Shown here piece after piece: positions 20,321-28,689 of a stretch of 64,000 bases of DNA (positions within the stretch are counted from its first letter, which is position 1; each line of letters opens with the position of its first letter). The translations under genes and the position numbers were made by a program. Source of the DNA: Lampropedia hyalina DSM 16112. Lineage in GTDB: Bacteria; Pseudomonadota; Gammaproteobacteria; Burkholderiales; Burkholderiaceae_C. The stretch is taken from the NCBI RefSeq assembly GCF_900129055.1, contig NZ_FQUZ01000007.1, positions 1-64,000 on the forward strand, given 5' to 3'. Below the pieces are notes generated by a model. It did no database searches and was not told the DNA's origin. It saw nothing but the letters and a program-made list of their open reading frames with translations.

Positions 20321-21181
20321 TTACCAGGGTCGCCGCAGGCGTTTTTTCAGGGACTGGGCCGGTTTTTTGCGGGATGGGGTGCGTGTGCGCGGTGCAGCCA
20401 ATGGCGCGGGGGAAGTGGCATCGAAGCTGAATTCGGCCAGCAGGGGCAGGTGGTCGGACATGCGCCGCCAGATTCTGCCGCGTGGCACGAACATGCCGCG
20501 CGGAGTGAGGCCACGCACGAAGATGCGATCCAGTTGCACCACTGGCAGCACCGATGGGTAGGTGAAAAAACGCCCCTGCTCAAATTCCCGAAATCCACTG
20601 GTGCGCAGGAGCGCGCTGGTCTGCTCGCCCCAGTCGTTGAAGTCCCCGGCCACCACCACGGCGGCATCGGCGGGCACTTCGTCGCGCACGAACTCGTGAA
20701 TCATCTCCACCTGCCGGATGCGGCTGATGTGAATCAGCCCCAGATGCACGACCAGTACATGCACGGGGCTGCCGCCGACGTTCAGCTCCACATGCAGAAT
20801 GCCGCGCTGCTCCAGCCGGTGGTCGGAGATGTCGCGCTGCTGCGAATGCACCACGGGCCAGCGCGAGAGCAGGGCATTGCCATGCTCGCCGTGGCGCGTG
20901 ACCGCATTCGTGTGGTACACGGCCTCATAGCCTTCGGGTGCGAGAAAGTCCGCCTGCGGAATGCTGGGCCAGTCGGCAAAGCGCAGTTGTTCGCGCAGAT
21001 TCATCTTGCGCACTTCCTGAAGGCAGACGATGTCGGCATCGAGCTGTTCGATGGCCAACCCCAGATTGCCGATCTCCAGCCGGCTCATGCGCCACAGTCC
21101 CTGCACACCCTTGTGGATGTTGTAGGTGGCAATGCGCAGCACCTCGGGGCGCAGGGCATCTTCGGCCACGGTGGCATTCAT
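20321..21181 (-). CDS. Endonuclease/exonuclease/phosphatase family protein
   Basis: About 286 residues of the EEP (DNase I-like) fold. Motifs are LRIATYNIHKGVQG with the catalytic Asn, CLQEVRKMN with the metal Glu, VVVAGDFNDWGEQ with Asp-Asn, and MSDHLPLLAEF with the final Asp-His pair. Members include nucleases, phospholipases and phosphatases, and the substrate cannot be read from sequence. No signal peptide is apparent. The start is uncertain: 21181 (MNATVAE) keeps the usual short distance to the first motif, while 21217 (MHPVLSD) is also possible. The basic C-terminus (TPSRKKPAQSLKKRLRRPW) is unusual and might bind nucleic acid or membrane. It is divergent from folB. Confidence 0.82.
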   Translation of the reverse strand: MNATVAEDALRPEVLRIATYNIHKGVQGLWRMSRLEIGNLGLAIEQLDADIVCLQEVRKMNLREQLRFADWPSIPQADFLAPEGYEAVYHTNAVTRHGEHGNALLSRWPVVHSQQRDISDHRLEQRGILHVELNVGGSPVHVLVVHLGLIHISRIRQVEMIHEFVRDEVPADAAVVVAGDFNDWGEQTSALLRTSGFREFEQGRFFTYPSVLPVVQLDRIFVRGLTPRGMFVPRGRIWRRMSDHLPLLAEFSFDATSPAPLAAPRTRTPSRKKPAQSLKKRLRRPW

Positions 21182-21332
21182 CGGGGGAGAAAGCGGGTCG
21201 GACAGGACGGGGTGCATGACTGGCAGTGTACTGTGCGATGCCGCATGGCACATGGCAGAAGCGTGACCGCCGCTAAAATCAGGGCGTGTGCGGCTTTTTT
21301 GCATCGGGTTCTGCCCGTCACTTTCCAACACC

Positions 21333-21704
21333 ATGAAACAGATCAAAGGTTCCCAGATTCTGACCCTGACGGGTTTGCGCTTCGATGCCAATCTCGGCAT
21401 CCTCAGCCACGAACGCAGCGCGCCGCAGCCGATTCAGGTCGATGCCGAACTGCACCAGGGCACCCAGCCGCTGCTGCCCAGCGACGACGATATCCACAGC
21501 GTACTGGACTACCGCAAGGTGCGCCAGATCATCATCGACGAATGCACGGTCGAGCACATCAACCTGCTGGAGACCCTGATTGGCCGCGTCTCGCACCGGC
21601 TGATGCAATTGCCGGGCGTGCTGGGCGTGCGCGTGAAGATTGCCAAGCTGGAGATTTTCGACGACTGCGAGGTGGCCATTCGCATGGAAACCGGGCAGTG
21701 GTAA
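21333..21704 (+). CDS. folB: Dihydroneopterin aldolase
   Basis: 123 residues, the normal FolB length. It converts dihydroneopterin to 6-hydroxymethyl-dihydropterin in folate synthesis. The N-terminal ILTLTGLRFDANLGILSHER, the middle VLDYRKVRQIIIDE and the HINLLETLIGRVSHRLM helix match the family. The lysine in VRVKIAKLEIFDDCEVA corresponds to the catalytic residue. The start at 21333 follows a short stretch without family similarity. It is convergent with hemW, with only 16 bases between the stops. Confidence 0.88.
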   Translation: MKQIKGSQILTLTGLRFDANLGILSHERSAPQPIQVDAELHQGTQPLLPSDDDIHSVLDYRKVRQIIIDECTVEHINLLETLIGRVSHRLMQLPGVLGVRVKIAKLEIFDDCEVAIRMETGQW

Positions 21705-21720
21705 AAACTCCCCTGATGTA

Positions 21721-22944
21721 TCAGGCCGACCGGGTTTGCGGCAGAAACAGGCTTTGCAGGTTGCTGAGGAAGTCGAAGCCGCGTGTGGTGGGCTGGATGT
21801 GGCCATCTGGATGCCGCTCCAGCATCTGTAGCGACAGGGCGCGATCCAGACCGGACTGGATGCTCGACAGGGGCAGGCCGGTGCGGGACTGGAAGTCCTG
21901 AAGCTGGAAGCCGTCTTTCAGGCGCAGTGCGTTGAGCATGTATTCAAAGGGCAGGTCGGCGCGGGCAATGTCGTGCTCCTGGGCGATGGCCTGCTGCTGG
22001 CGGGCGGCCTGCATATAGCGTTGCGGGTCGCGCACGCGCACCTGGCGCACGATGCGGTGGGCAAAGCTGAGTTTGCTGTGCGCACCCGCGCCAATGCCCA
22101 GATAGTCGCCGAATTCCCAATAGTTGCGGTTGTGCAGGCACTGGTGGCCGGGCTGGGCGTAGGCAGACACTTCGTAGCGTTGCAGGCCCTGCTGGCCGGT
22201 GGCCTCGGTGATGTGGTCGAGCATGGCGTAGGCGGTGTCTTCGTCGGGCGTGGGCGGCGGGTATTTGGCGAAGTAGGTGTTCGGCTCGATGGTCAGGTGG
22301 TAGATGGACAGGTGCGGCGGCTGGCAGGCCAGTGCGGTGGCGACTTCGCCTGCCAGCATTTCCGGGGTCTGGCCGGGCAGGGCGTACATCAGGTCGAGGT
22401 TGAAGGTCTCGAAGGACTCGCTGGCTTCGTGGACGGCGGCCCGTGCCTGTTCGGCATTGTGGATGCGGCCGATTTTTTCCAGCAGCTTGTCGTCGAAGCT
22501 CTGCACGCCGATGGACAGGCGCGTGACCCCGGCCTGACGGTAGGCGGCGAAGCGGTCGGTCTCGAATGTGCCGGGGTTGGCTTCGAGTGTGATTTCACAG
22601 CCGGGCATCAGCCGCAGGCGTGCGCGCACGCTGGCGATGAGCTGATCGACCTGTTCGGCAGACAGCAGGCTGGGGGTGCCGCCGCCCAGGAAGATGCTGA
22701 CGACACTGCGCCCCCACACCAGCGGCAGGGCCGCATCCAGGTCGGCCTCCAGGGCTTGCAGGTATTCGGCCATGCGTGCCTGGCTTTGCGCCAGCGGCTG
22801 CCCCAGCGTGTGGGAGTTGAAGTCGCAGTACGGGCATTTGCGGATGCACCAGGGCAGGTGGATGTACAGGCTCAGCGGCGGCAGTTCGGTCAGTTGCAGC
22901 AGGCCAGGGCGCATGTAGTGCCGGATGTCCACGATGGAGGGCAT
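21721..22944 (-). CDS. hemW: Radical SAM heme chaperone HemW
   Basis: 407 residues. The radical-SAM cysteines are C33, C37 and C40 in HLPWCIRKCPYCDFNSH, the HemW pattern with Phe following. GGGTPSLLSAEQ, the SIGVQSFDDKLLEKIGR segment and a C-terminal HemN-like wing domain follow. HemW was long called oxygen-independent coproporphyrinogen oxidase, but the HemW subgroup is now understood to carry heme. It lacks the N-terminal extension typical of true HemN. It is a stand-alone gene here, convergent with folB. Confidence 0.9.
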   Translation of the reverse strand: MPSIVDIRHYMRPGLLQLTELPPLSLYIHLPWCIRKCPYCDFNSHTLGQPLAQSQARMAEYLQALEADLDAALPLVWGRSVVSIFLGGGTPSLLSAEQVDQLIASVRARLRLMPGCEITLEANPGTFETDRFAAYRQAGVTRLSIGVQSFDDKLLEKIGRIHNAEQARAAVHEASESFETFNLDLMYALPGQTPEMLAGEVATALACQPPHLSIYHLTIEPNTYFAKYPPPTPDEDTAYAMLDHITEATGQQGLQRYEVSAYAQPGHQCLHNRNYWEFGDYLGIGAGAHSKLSFAHRIVRQVRVRDPQRYMQAARQQQAIAQEHDIARADLPFEYMLNALRLKDGFQLQDFQSRTGLPLSSIQSGLDRALSLQMLERHPDGHIQPTTRGFDFLSNLQSLFLPQTRSA

Positions 22945-23067
22945 GGTCGGAATGTGGGGTAGGTGGGAGGGACTGGCATTGTACGGAAAGGATGCCCGGC
23001 AAGGTCAGGGACGGTCTGCAAAACCCGTTGCGCGGCCTGCATCCCGCTGGCTGTGCTCACTGTGCGT

Positions 23068-25107
23068 TCACTGCGGCAGGCCGTCGTGCAGGGCGTGGTA
23101 GATTTGCTCGGCCAGTTTGCCGGAGATGCCTTCCACGCTGGCAAGGTCGGCCACGCTGGCCTGGGCCACGCCGCGCACGCCGCCAAAGCGTTGCAGCAGC
23201 CGGGCGCGGCGTTTCGCACCAATGCCGGGAATGTCTTCCAGGCTGCTGCTGCGGGTGCGCACGCTGGCGCGGCGGGCACGCATGCCGGTGATGGCGAAGC
23301 GGTGGGCTTCGTCGCGGATCTGCGCCACCAGCATCAGGGCGGCAGAGTCGGGTGGCAGGCTGATCTTGGGTCGGCCATCGGCGAAGACCAGTTCTTCCAG
23401 CCCTACCTTGCGGCCTTCGCCTTTTTCCACGCCGACGATGCGGCCAATGTCCAGCCCCAGTTCGGCAAAGACTTCCCGTGCCATGCCGACCTGCCCGCGT
23501 CCGCCGTCGATCAGCACCAGATCGGGGAAGGTATCGCTGGCATGGGGTGTGCCATCCGTCGGCTGGTGCAGGGTTTCGGCCAGCCTGCTGTAGCGGCGCA
23601 GCAGCACCTGGCGCATGGCGGCGTAGTCGTCGCCGGGGGTGATGTCGCTGATGTTGTAGCGGCGGTACTGGCTGTTCTGCATCTGGTGCTGCTGATAGAC
23701 CACGCAGGAGGCCTGGGTGGCTTCCCCGGCGGTGTGCGAGATGTCGAAGCATTCCACGCGCCAGTCGTGCAGGGCGGCATCGTCCAGCGGCAGTTGCAGC
23801 ACGTCGGTGAGGGCGCGGGTGCGTGCCTGTTGCGAGCCTTCCTCGGCCAGCAGCCGCTGGAGTTGCCAGCGGGCATTCTGCTGGGCCATGTCCAGCCAGT
23901 TGCGCCGCTTGCCGCGTGGCTGGTGGATGGCGTGCAGCGATACGCCGTGCTGCTGGCCCAGCAGGCGCAGCAGGCCCTTGTCCACCGGGACGCTGGTGAT
24001 GATGACGGGCGCGGGCGGATAGCTCAGGTAGTGCTGGGCGATGAAGGCTTCCAGCACCTGTTGAGCGGCACTGCGGGCCGCAGCGGCGGCATCGGTGTCG
24101 CCGTCGCTGGTTTCGGTGCGGTCGCTTTCGGTCTCTGCCTCTGTCTGTGGCAGCTCGAACTGGGTGGCCGCTTCGATCTGGCTGGGGAAGTAGGCGCGGT
24201 CTCCCAGATGGCGGCCACCGCGCACCATGGCAAGGTTCACGCAGGCCTTGCCGCCCTGGAGCTGCACGGCGAGGATGTCCACGTTCTGGTCTTCGGGCGT
24301 TTCGATGGCCTGCTGGTGCAGCACCTGGGCGAGGGAGGCGATCTTGTCGCGCACCTGGGCGGCAAGTTCATACTCCATTTTTTCCGCGTGTTCCATCATG
24401 CGCGCTTCGAGCTGGCGCAACAGGGTGTCGGTCTGGCCGCGCAGCAGCGATTCGGCGGCCTGCACATCGGCGGCGTAATCGGCTTCGCTGATGTGTCCGA
24501 CGCAGGGGGCGGTGCAGCGTTTGATCTGGTAGAGCAGGCAAGGCCGGGTGCGGTGGTTGAACACGGTGTCTTCGCAGGTGCGCAACAGAAAGACTTTTTG
24601 CAGCAGTTCGATGGTCTGCTTGACCGCCCAGCCATTGGGGTAGGGGCCGAAGTAATGGTGGCGGGTGTCGGTCGCGCCCCGGTAGTAGCTGATGCGCGGG
24701 TACTGGCTGGCCGTGCCGGACTGGCTGCTGTGGCGTGCGGAGGTGCGGGCGGAGATTTTCAGGTAAGGGTAGCTTTTGTCGTCCCGGAACAGGATGTTGT
24801 ACTTGGGGTGCAGGGTCTTGATGAGGTTGTTTTCCAGCAGCAGGGCCTCGGCCTCGGAGCGCACCACGGTGGTTTCGAGCCGGCTGATTTTCGAGACCAT
24901 GTGGCCGATGCGCGTGCCGCCGTGGTCGCGCTGGAAGTAGCTGGAGACGCGCCGCTTCAGGTGGTTGGCCTTGCCGACGTACAGCAGTTGCCCGCTGGCA
25001 TCAAAGTAACGGTACACGCCCGGCAACGCGGGCAGGGCGGCCACCTGTTGCAGCAGCGCGGGGTCGTGGGCGGCAGGGCGGTTCGGGTCGGATGCGGGTG
25101 GGGGCAT
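23068..25107 (-). CDS. uvrC: Excinuclease ABC subunit C
   Basis: 679 residues. UvrC makes the 3' and 5' incisions in nucleotide excision repair. Domains in order: a GIY-YIG nuclease at about residues 20-100 ([26 protein letters not shown]), a cysteine cluster ([20 protein letters not shown]), the UVR motif, the RNase-H-like second nuclease with [15 protein letters not shown], and a C-terminal helix-hairpin-helix pair ([19 protein letters not shown]). An insert of about 20 residues ([17 protein letters not shown] region), rich in Glu, Thr and Asp, lies before the second nuclease. The partner gene uvrA is 8.5 kb away. Confidence 0.95.
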   Translation of the reverse strand: MPPPASDPNRPAAHDPALLQQVAALPALPGVYRYFDASGQLLYVGKANHLKRRVSSYFQRDHGGTRIGHMVSKISRLETTVVRSEAEALLLENNLIKTLHPKYNILFRDDKSYPYLKISARTSARHSSQSGTASQYPRISYYRGATDTRHHYFGPYPNGWAVKQTIELLQKVFLLRTCEDTVFNHRTRPCLLYQIKRCTAPCVGHISEADYAADVQAAESLLRGQTDTLLRQLEARMMEHAEKMEYELAAQVRDKIASLAQVLHQQAIETPEDQNVDILAVQLQGGKACVNLAMVRGGRHLGDRAYFPSQIEAATQFELPQTEAETESDRTETSDGDTDAAAAARSAAQQVLEAFIAQHYLSYPPAPVIITSVPVDKGLLRLLGQQHGVSLHAIHQPRGKRRNWLDMAQQNARWQLQRLLAEEGSQQARTRALTDVLQLPLDDAALHDWRVECFDISHTAGEATQASCVVYQQHQMQNSQYRRYNISDITPGDDYAAMRQVLLRRYSRLAETLHQPTDGTPHASDTFPDLVLIDGGRGQVGMAREVFAELGLDIGRIVGVEKGEGRKVGLEELVFADGRPKISLPPDSAALMLVAQIRDEAHRFAITGMRARRASVRTRSSSLEDIPGIGAKRRARLLQRFGGVRGVAQASVADLASVEGISGKLAEQIYHALHDGLPQ

Positions 25108-25285
25108 GGCATGGGATTGTGCCGCATACGGCGAATCGGGGACGGCATGTGCAGGGCATGGCTCATGGATGGCTGTCGGGATGCTGCGTCATATGGCTGC
25201 CATGCGCGTGCCACAGTGCTGTCATGCCATCGCGGCATGGTGCGGTGTTGGTGCTTCCATATTGCAGTGCAACAAAAAGAATCCC

Positions 25286-25430
25286 TTGACATCCTCCCCT
25301 CCCTAAAGACAGGGGATTCCCGCTTCACAGAACCGTGCCCATGCCTCAAAAAGCCACAGGACTTACCGCTTCTCCACGGGCTGACACCGCCAGTCCGGCG
25401 GCCAGTACGTTGCGCGCAGCGTTCACGTCC
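25286..25430 (-). ncRNA. Candidate omega RNA (guide RNA) of the TnpB element
   Basis: In characterised TnpB elements the guide scaffold spans the 3' end of tnpB and the right end of the transposon, and the guide is read from flanking host DNA just beyond the terminal TCAA. Here that region is intact, with a right-end hairpin (TCCCCT/AGGGGA) just before the end. The guide would be the minus-strand sequence just below 25286, beginning GGGATTCTTTTTGTTGCAC. The 5' boundary is a guess. Confidence 0.45.
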
Positions 25431-26479
25431 CGGTCGTGGTGTTCTCCACATTCCGGGCACGTCCACTGCCGCACATTCAAAGGCATCTTTGGCATGGTGT
25501 ATCCGCAGTCCGAGCAACGCTTTGACGAGGGATACCACTGGTCGATTCCTACCAGTTCACGGCCATACCAGTGGGCCTTGTATTCCAGTTGCCGCACGAA
25601 ATCCGACCAGCCTGCATCGGCAATGGATTTCGAGAGATGGCGGTTTTTCTGCATGTTCGAGACAGACAGGCTTTCCACGGCGATCACTTGGTTTTCGTTT
25701 ATCAGCCGGGTGGAAAGCTTGTGCAGGAAATCCTTGCGCGAGTCTGCGATCTTGGCGTGCAGTCTGGCGACTTTGAGCTTGGCTTTTCTTCGTCGGTTCG
25801 ATCCTTTGGTTTTCCTGGCAAGACGGCGTTGCAGCTTTGCTAGCTTCGCCTGGTTCTTGCGGAACGTATTCGGTGCAGCGACTTTCTCGCCGGTGGAGAG
25901 GATGGCGAAGTGAGTCAGGCCCAGATCAATACCTACCTTGCCGGATGCTTCAGGCTTCGCAGCCACGGCATCGTCACACAGCAGGCTGACGAAGTATCGG
26001 CCTGCCGTGTCTTTGGAAACGGTGACGGTGGTGACCTTGGCGGCCTTGGGAATCGGGCGCGACCAGCGAATGTCCAGCGGAGCATCCATCTTCGCCAGCT
26101 TCAAGGCCGAGCCGTCCCAGCGAAATGCGCTGGTGGTGTATTCGGCAGACTGCTTTCCGTCCTTGCGTTTGAACTGCGGATAGCGGGCGCGTCTGGCGAA
26201 GAAGTGGCCAAAGGCGGTTTGCAGATGGCGCAAGGCCTGCTGCACCGGGACGCTGGAAACCTCGTTGAGCCATTCATATTCCGGCTGCTTTTTCAGGGCA
26301 GTCAGGGCCGCAGACGTGGCGTGGTAACCGACACGCTCTTGCCGTTGCATCCACGCATCGGTGCGCAAGCGCAACATGTGGTTGTAGGCAAAGCGCGCGC
26401 AGCCGAACGTGCGAGCAAGGATTTGTTCTTGCTCGGGCGACGGGTAGAACCGGAATCGGTAGGCGCGTTTGATGTCCAC
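25346..26479 (-). CDS. tnpB: TnpB, RNA-guided nuclease of an IS605-type element
   Basis: 377 residues starting at GTG (MDIKRAYRFRFYPSPEQEQ). It has the N-terminal helix-turn-helix typical of OrfB proteins and a RuvC-like nuclease with all three acidic residues in place: D185 (KVGIDLGLTHFAI), E269 (VIAVESLSVSNM) and D351 (HDRDVNAARN). The zinc-finger cysteines are C322, C325, C341 and C344. The gene has no frameshift or internal stop, so an active nuclease is plausible. TnpB proteins of this family are RNA-guided DNA endonucleases, ancestors of Cas12, that help retain their transposon. The GTG start is supported by the other copy, which keeps GTG GAC ATC AAA CGC. Confidence 0.92.
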   Translation of the reverse strand: MDIKRAYRFRFYPSPEQEQILARTFGCARFAYNHMLRLRTDAWMQRQERVGYHATSAALTALKKQPEYEWLNEVSSVPVQQALRHLQTAFGHFFARRARYPQFKRKDGKQSAEYTTSAFRWDGSALKLAKMDAPLDIRWSRPIPKAAKVTTVTVSKDTAGRYFVSLLCDDAVAAKPEASGKVGIDLGLTHFAILSTGEKVAAPNTFRKNQAKLAKLQRRLARKTKGSNRRRKAKLKVARLHAKIADSRKDFLHKLSTRLINENQVIAVESLSVSNMQKNRHLSKSIADAGWSDFVRQLEYKAHWYGRELVGIDQWYPSSKRCSDCGYTMPKMPLNVRQWTCPECGEHHDRDVNAARNVLAAGLAVSARGEAVSPVAF

Positions 26480-26532
26480 TCGCGCATTATTCACTTGAAA
26501 GATAGCAAATTTCAGAAAGGAAGCGAGAGAGG

Positions 26533-26579
26533 GGCACTCTGCGAGTGCCGCGCTATCCCTGCCCGCCGTGAACGACGGG
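26533..26579 (-). repeat. Paired hairpins of the TnpB element left end
   Basis: The first hairpin (26533-26549) is GGCACT, loop, AGTGCC and is identical to 68-84. The second (26562-26579), on the minus strand CCCGTCG, TTCA, CGGCGGG, corresponds to 97-114 (CCCGGCC, TTCA, TGCCGGG). In the fifth pair of the second hairpin both sides change between copies (U-G versus G-C) yet pairing is kept. These are probably the structures recognised by the transposase. Confidence 0.7.
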
Positions 26580-26596
26580 GTTTCTCGCGCTATCTG

Positions 26597-27793
26597 ATGA
26601 CCAGTACCCTCGATCTTGTGTACATCAATGCCGGTGGCGGGCACCGTGCCTCTGCCCTGGCACTGGAGGCGATCGCGCTGGAGCAGCGACGGCCCTGGAA
26701 CATTCGCTTGGTGAACCTGTTCGAGGTGCTCGATCCGGCCCACCGCTTCGAGTCCCTGACCGGCTTCAAGCCGGAAGACATGTACAACAAGCGATTGGCG
26801 CGGGGCTGGACGCGCAGCATGGGGCAGGAGCTGAAGGTCTTGCAGCAATTGATCCGCCTGAGCCACCCGCGTCTGGTGCAACGCCTGTGTGCGCATTGGC
26901 AGGACAGCCCGGCGGACATGGTGGTATCGCTGATTCCCAATTTCAACCGCGCCATGCTGGAGGGCCTGCGCCGCAGTGGCTCGCAGGCCCCTTATGTGAC
27001 GGTGATGACGGATTTGGCCGATCTGGCACGCGGGCATTTCTGGATCGAAGCGGCCCAGGCAGGCAATCCGCAGCATCTGGTCTGTGGCACCGACAGGGCC
27101 GTGCAGCAGGCTCTGGCACTGGGGCATGGAGCCGATTATGTGCATGCCACCTCGGGCATGCTGGTGCGCCCGGAATTCTATGGCCACTCTGTGCGCGAGC
27201 GGGAGCCATTGATGCGCCATTACGGCCTGGACCCGCAGCGGCCCACCGGGCTGGTGCTGTTCGGGGGGCATGGTTCGCGGGCCATGCTGGACGTTGCCCG
27301 CAAGCTGCCCGAGGTGCAATTGATTCTGCTGTGCGGCCACAATCAGGCTCTGGCAGAAGCCTTGCGCAAACTGCCCGCCCAGGCTCCCCGGCTGGTACAG
27401 GGATTCACCAGCGATGTCCCCGGCTTCATGCGGATGGCGGATTTCTTCATTGGCAAGCCGGGGCCGGGCAGCATCAGCGAGGCCCTGTGCAGTGGCCTGC
27501 CCGTGATGGTGCTGCATGGCAGCAATACCATGCCGCAGGAACGCTACAACGTGCAATGGGTGGTGGAGCAGGGCGTGGGCCTGGTCTGCAAGGGACAGCG
27601 GGGCATTGCCACGGCGGTGCAGGCCATGCTGGCGCAGTTGCCCGTTTTGCGCCAGCGGGTGGCGGCGATGAACAACCGCGCCCTGTTTGAAGTGCCCCAG
27701 ATACTCGCGCAGATTCTGCAACAGGCGCGGCCAGTTCCAGCCCCAGCCCATGCGCAGGCTGCGGTCGAGTGGGTGGATACCGCGCTGCATTGA
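26597..27793 (+). CDS. Glycosyltransferase, MGDG synthase/MurG-like fold
   Basis: 398 residues. The N-terminus TLDLVYINAGGGHRASALAL is the signature of monogalactosyldiacylglycerol-synthase-like glycosyltransferases. The C-terminal half (GLVLFGGHGSRAMLDVARKL, GFTSDVPGFMRMADFFIGKPGPGSISEAL, GLPVMVL) is a GT28-type nucleotide-sugar binding domain. A role in glycolipid or cell-envelope sugar transfer is inferred; donor and acceptor are unknown. The gene is unusual in that its start codon lies exactly at the left end of the TnpB element. The bases before it (TCTCGCGCTATCTG) are transposon sequence with no clear ribosome site, so the native promoter and leader appear to have been displaced. The next in-frame ATG is much further inside the conserved domain. 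Confidence 0.82.
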   Translation: MTSTLDLVYINAGGGHRASALALEAIALEQRRPWNIRLVNLFEVLDPAHRFESLTGFKPEDMYNKRLARGWTRSMGQELKVLQQLIRLSHPRLVQRLCAHWQDSPADMVVSLIPNFNRAMLEGLRRSGSQAPYVTVMTDLADLARGHFWIEAAQAGNPQHLVCGTDRAVQQALALGHGADYVHATSGMLVRPEFYGHSVREREPLMRHYGLDPQRPTGLVLFGGHGSRAMLDVARKLPEVQLILLCGHNQALAEALRKLPAQAPRLVQGFTSDVPGFMRMADFFIGKPGPGSISEALCSGLPVMVLHGSNTMPQERYNVQWVVEQGVGLVCKGQRGIATAVQAMLAQLPVLRQRVAAMNNRALFEVPQILAQILQQARPVPAPAHAQAAVEWVDTALH

Positions 27794-27856
27794 CGGGCCG
27801 CACTTTCCAGCAGAGTTTTGCAGACCTCCCCTGGCGGTGGGATAATTCATCCCATC

Positions 27857-28675
27857 ATGACCATTACTCTCAAAACCGAAGCAGACTTGCCTGGCCTGCG
27901 CGAGGCCTGCCGCAAGGCTTCCGAAGTGCTGGATTTTCTGACACCGCACATTCAGCCCGGCATCTCCACCCTGGAAATCGATCAGCTCGCCGCCCAGTGC
28001 ATGCAGCAACTGGGCGTGCGTTCGGCCACGCTGGGCTACAGCCCCGGGCCGGAATATCCGCCCTATCCCGGCTCGGTCTGTACCTCGCCCAACCATGTGG
28101 TCTGCCACGGCATTCCCAGCAGCAAGCCCCTGAAAAAGGGTGACATCCTGAACGTGGATGTCACCGTCATCACTCCCGAAGGTTGGTATGGCGACAACAG
28201 CCGCATGTTCGAGGTGGGTGAAGCCTCGATTGCGGCGCACCGTCTGTGCCGCCTGACCTTTGAAGCCATGTGGATCGGCATCGTGCAGGTCAAGCCCGGC
28301 AAGACGCTGGGAGACGTGGGCCACGCCATCCAGAAATTCGCCGAAGGCCACGGCCTCTCGGTGGTGCGGGAGTTCTGCGGCCACGGCATCGGCCGCAACT
28401 TCCACGAAGACCCGCAGGTGCTGCATTACGGTCGCCCCGGCACGATGGAAGTGCTGGAGCCGGGCATGGTGTTCACCATCGAACCCATGCTCAACCTGGG
28501 TCGCAAGGAGATCAAGTCTCATGGGCGCGATGGCTGGACCATCGTTACCAAGGACCATAGCCTGACGGCGCAATGGGAGCACCAGCTCATTGTCACCCCC
28601 ACGGGCTACGAGGTGCTGACGCTCTCGGCTGGCTCGCCCGCATTGCCCGATTTCGTCACGGCCACCAAGACCTGA
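27857..28675 (+). CDS. map: Methionine aminopeptidase type I
   Basis: 272 residues. It removes the initiator methionine from nascent proteins. The five metal ligands are D101, D113, H176, E209 and E241, and H84 is the conserved active-site histidine (NHVVCHGIP). Length fits the short bacterial type Ia form, without the N-terminal zinc finger. It lies 14 bases before glnD in the same direction, as in many beta-proteobacteria, and the two are probably cotranscribed. Confidence 0.95.
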   Translation: MTITLKTEADLPGLREACRKASEVLDFLTPHIQPGISTLEIDQLAAQCMQQLGVRSATLGYSPGPEYPPYPGSVCTSPNHVVCHGIPSSKPLKKGDILNVDVTVITPEGWYGDNSRMFEVGEASIAAHRLCRLTFEAMWIGIVQVKPGKTLGDVGHAIQKFAEGHGLSVVREFCGHGIGRNFHEDPQVLHYGRPGTMEVLEPGMVFTIEPMLNLGRKEIKSHGRDGWTIVTKDHSLTAQWEHQLIVTPTGYEVLTLSAGSPALPDFVTATKT

Positions 28676-28689
28676 GAACCTGATCCACC

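Larger units (their letters stand above)
25286..26600 (-). mobile_element. TnpB-only IS200/IS605-superfamily (IS1341-like) element
   Basis: The element carries only a tnpB gene and no Y1 transposase (TnpA). The right end is recognisable: reading the minus strand, TCCCCT, ten bases, AGGGGA form a hairpin, followed by GGATGTCAA ending at 25286, the common terminal sequence of this superfamily. The left end carries two hairpins (26533-26549 and 26562-26579) shared with the partial copy at 1-134, and ends beside TCATC (GATGA on the plus strand, 26596-26600). There is no target-site duplication, as expected. Lacking TnpA, the element would need help in trans to move. It lies between uvrC and a divergent glycosyltransferase gene. 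Confidence 0.85.
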
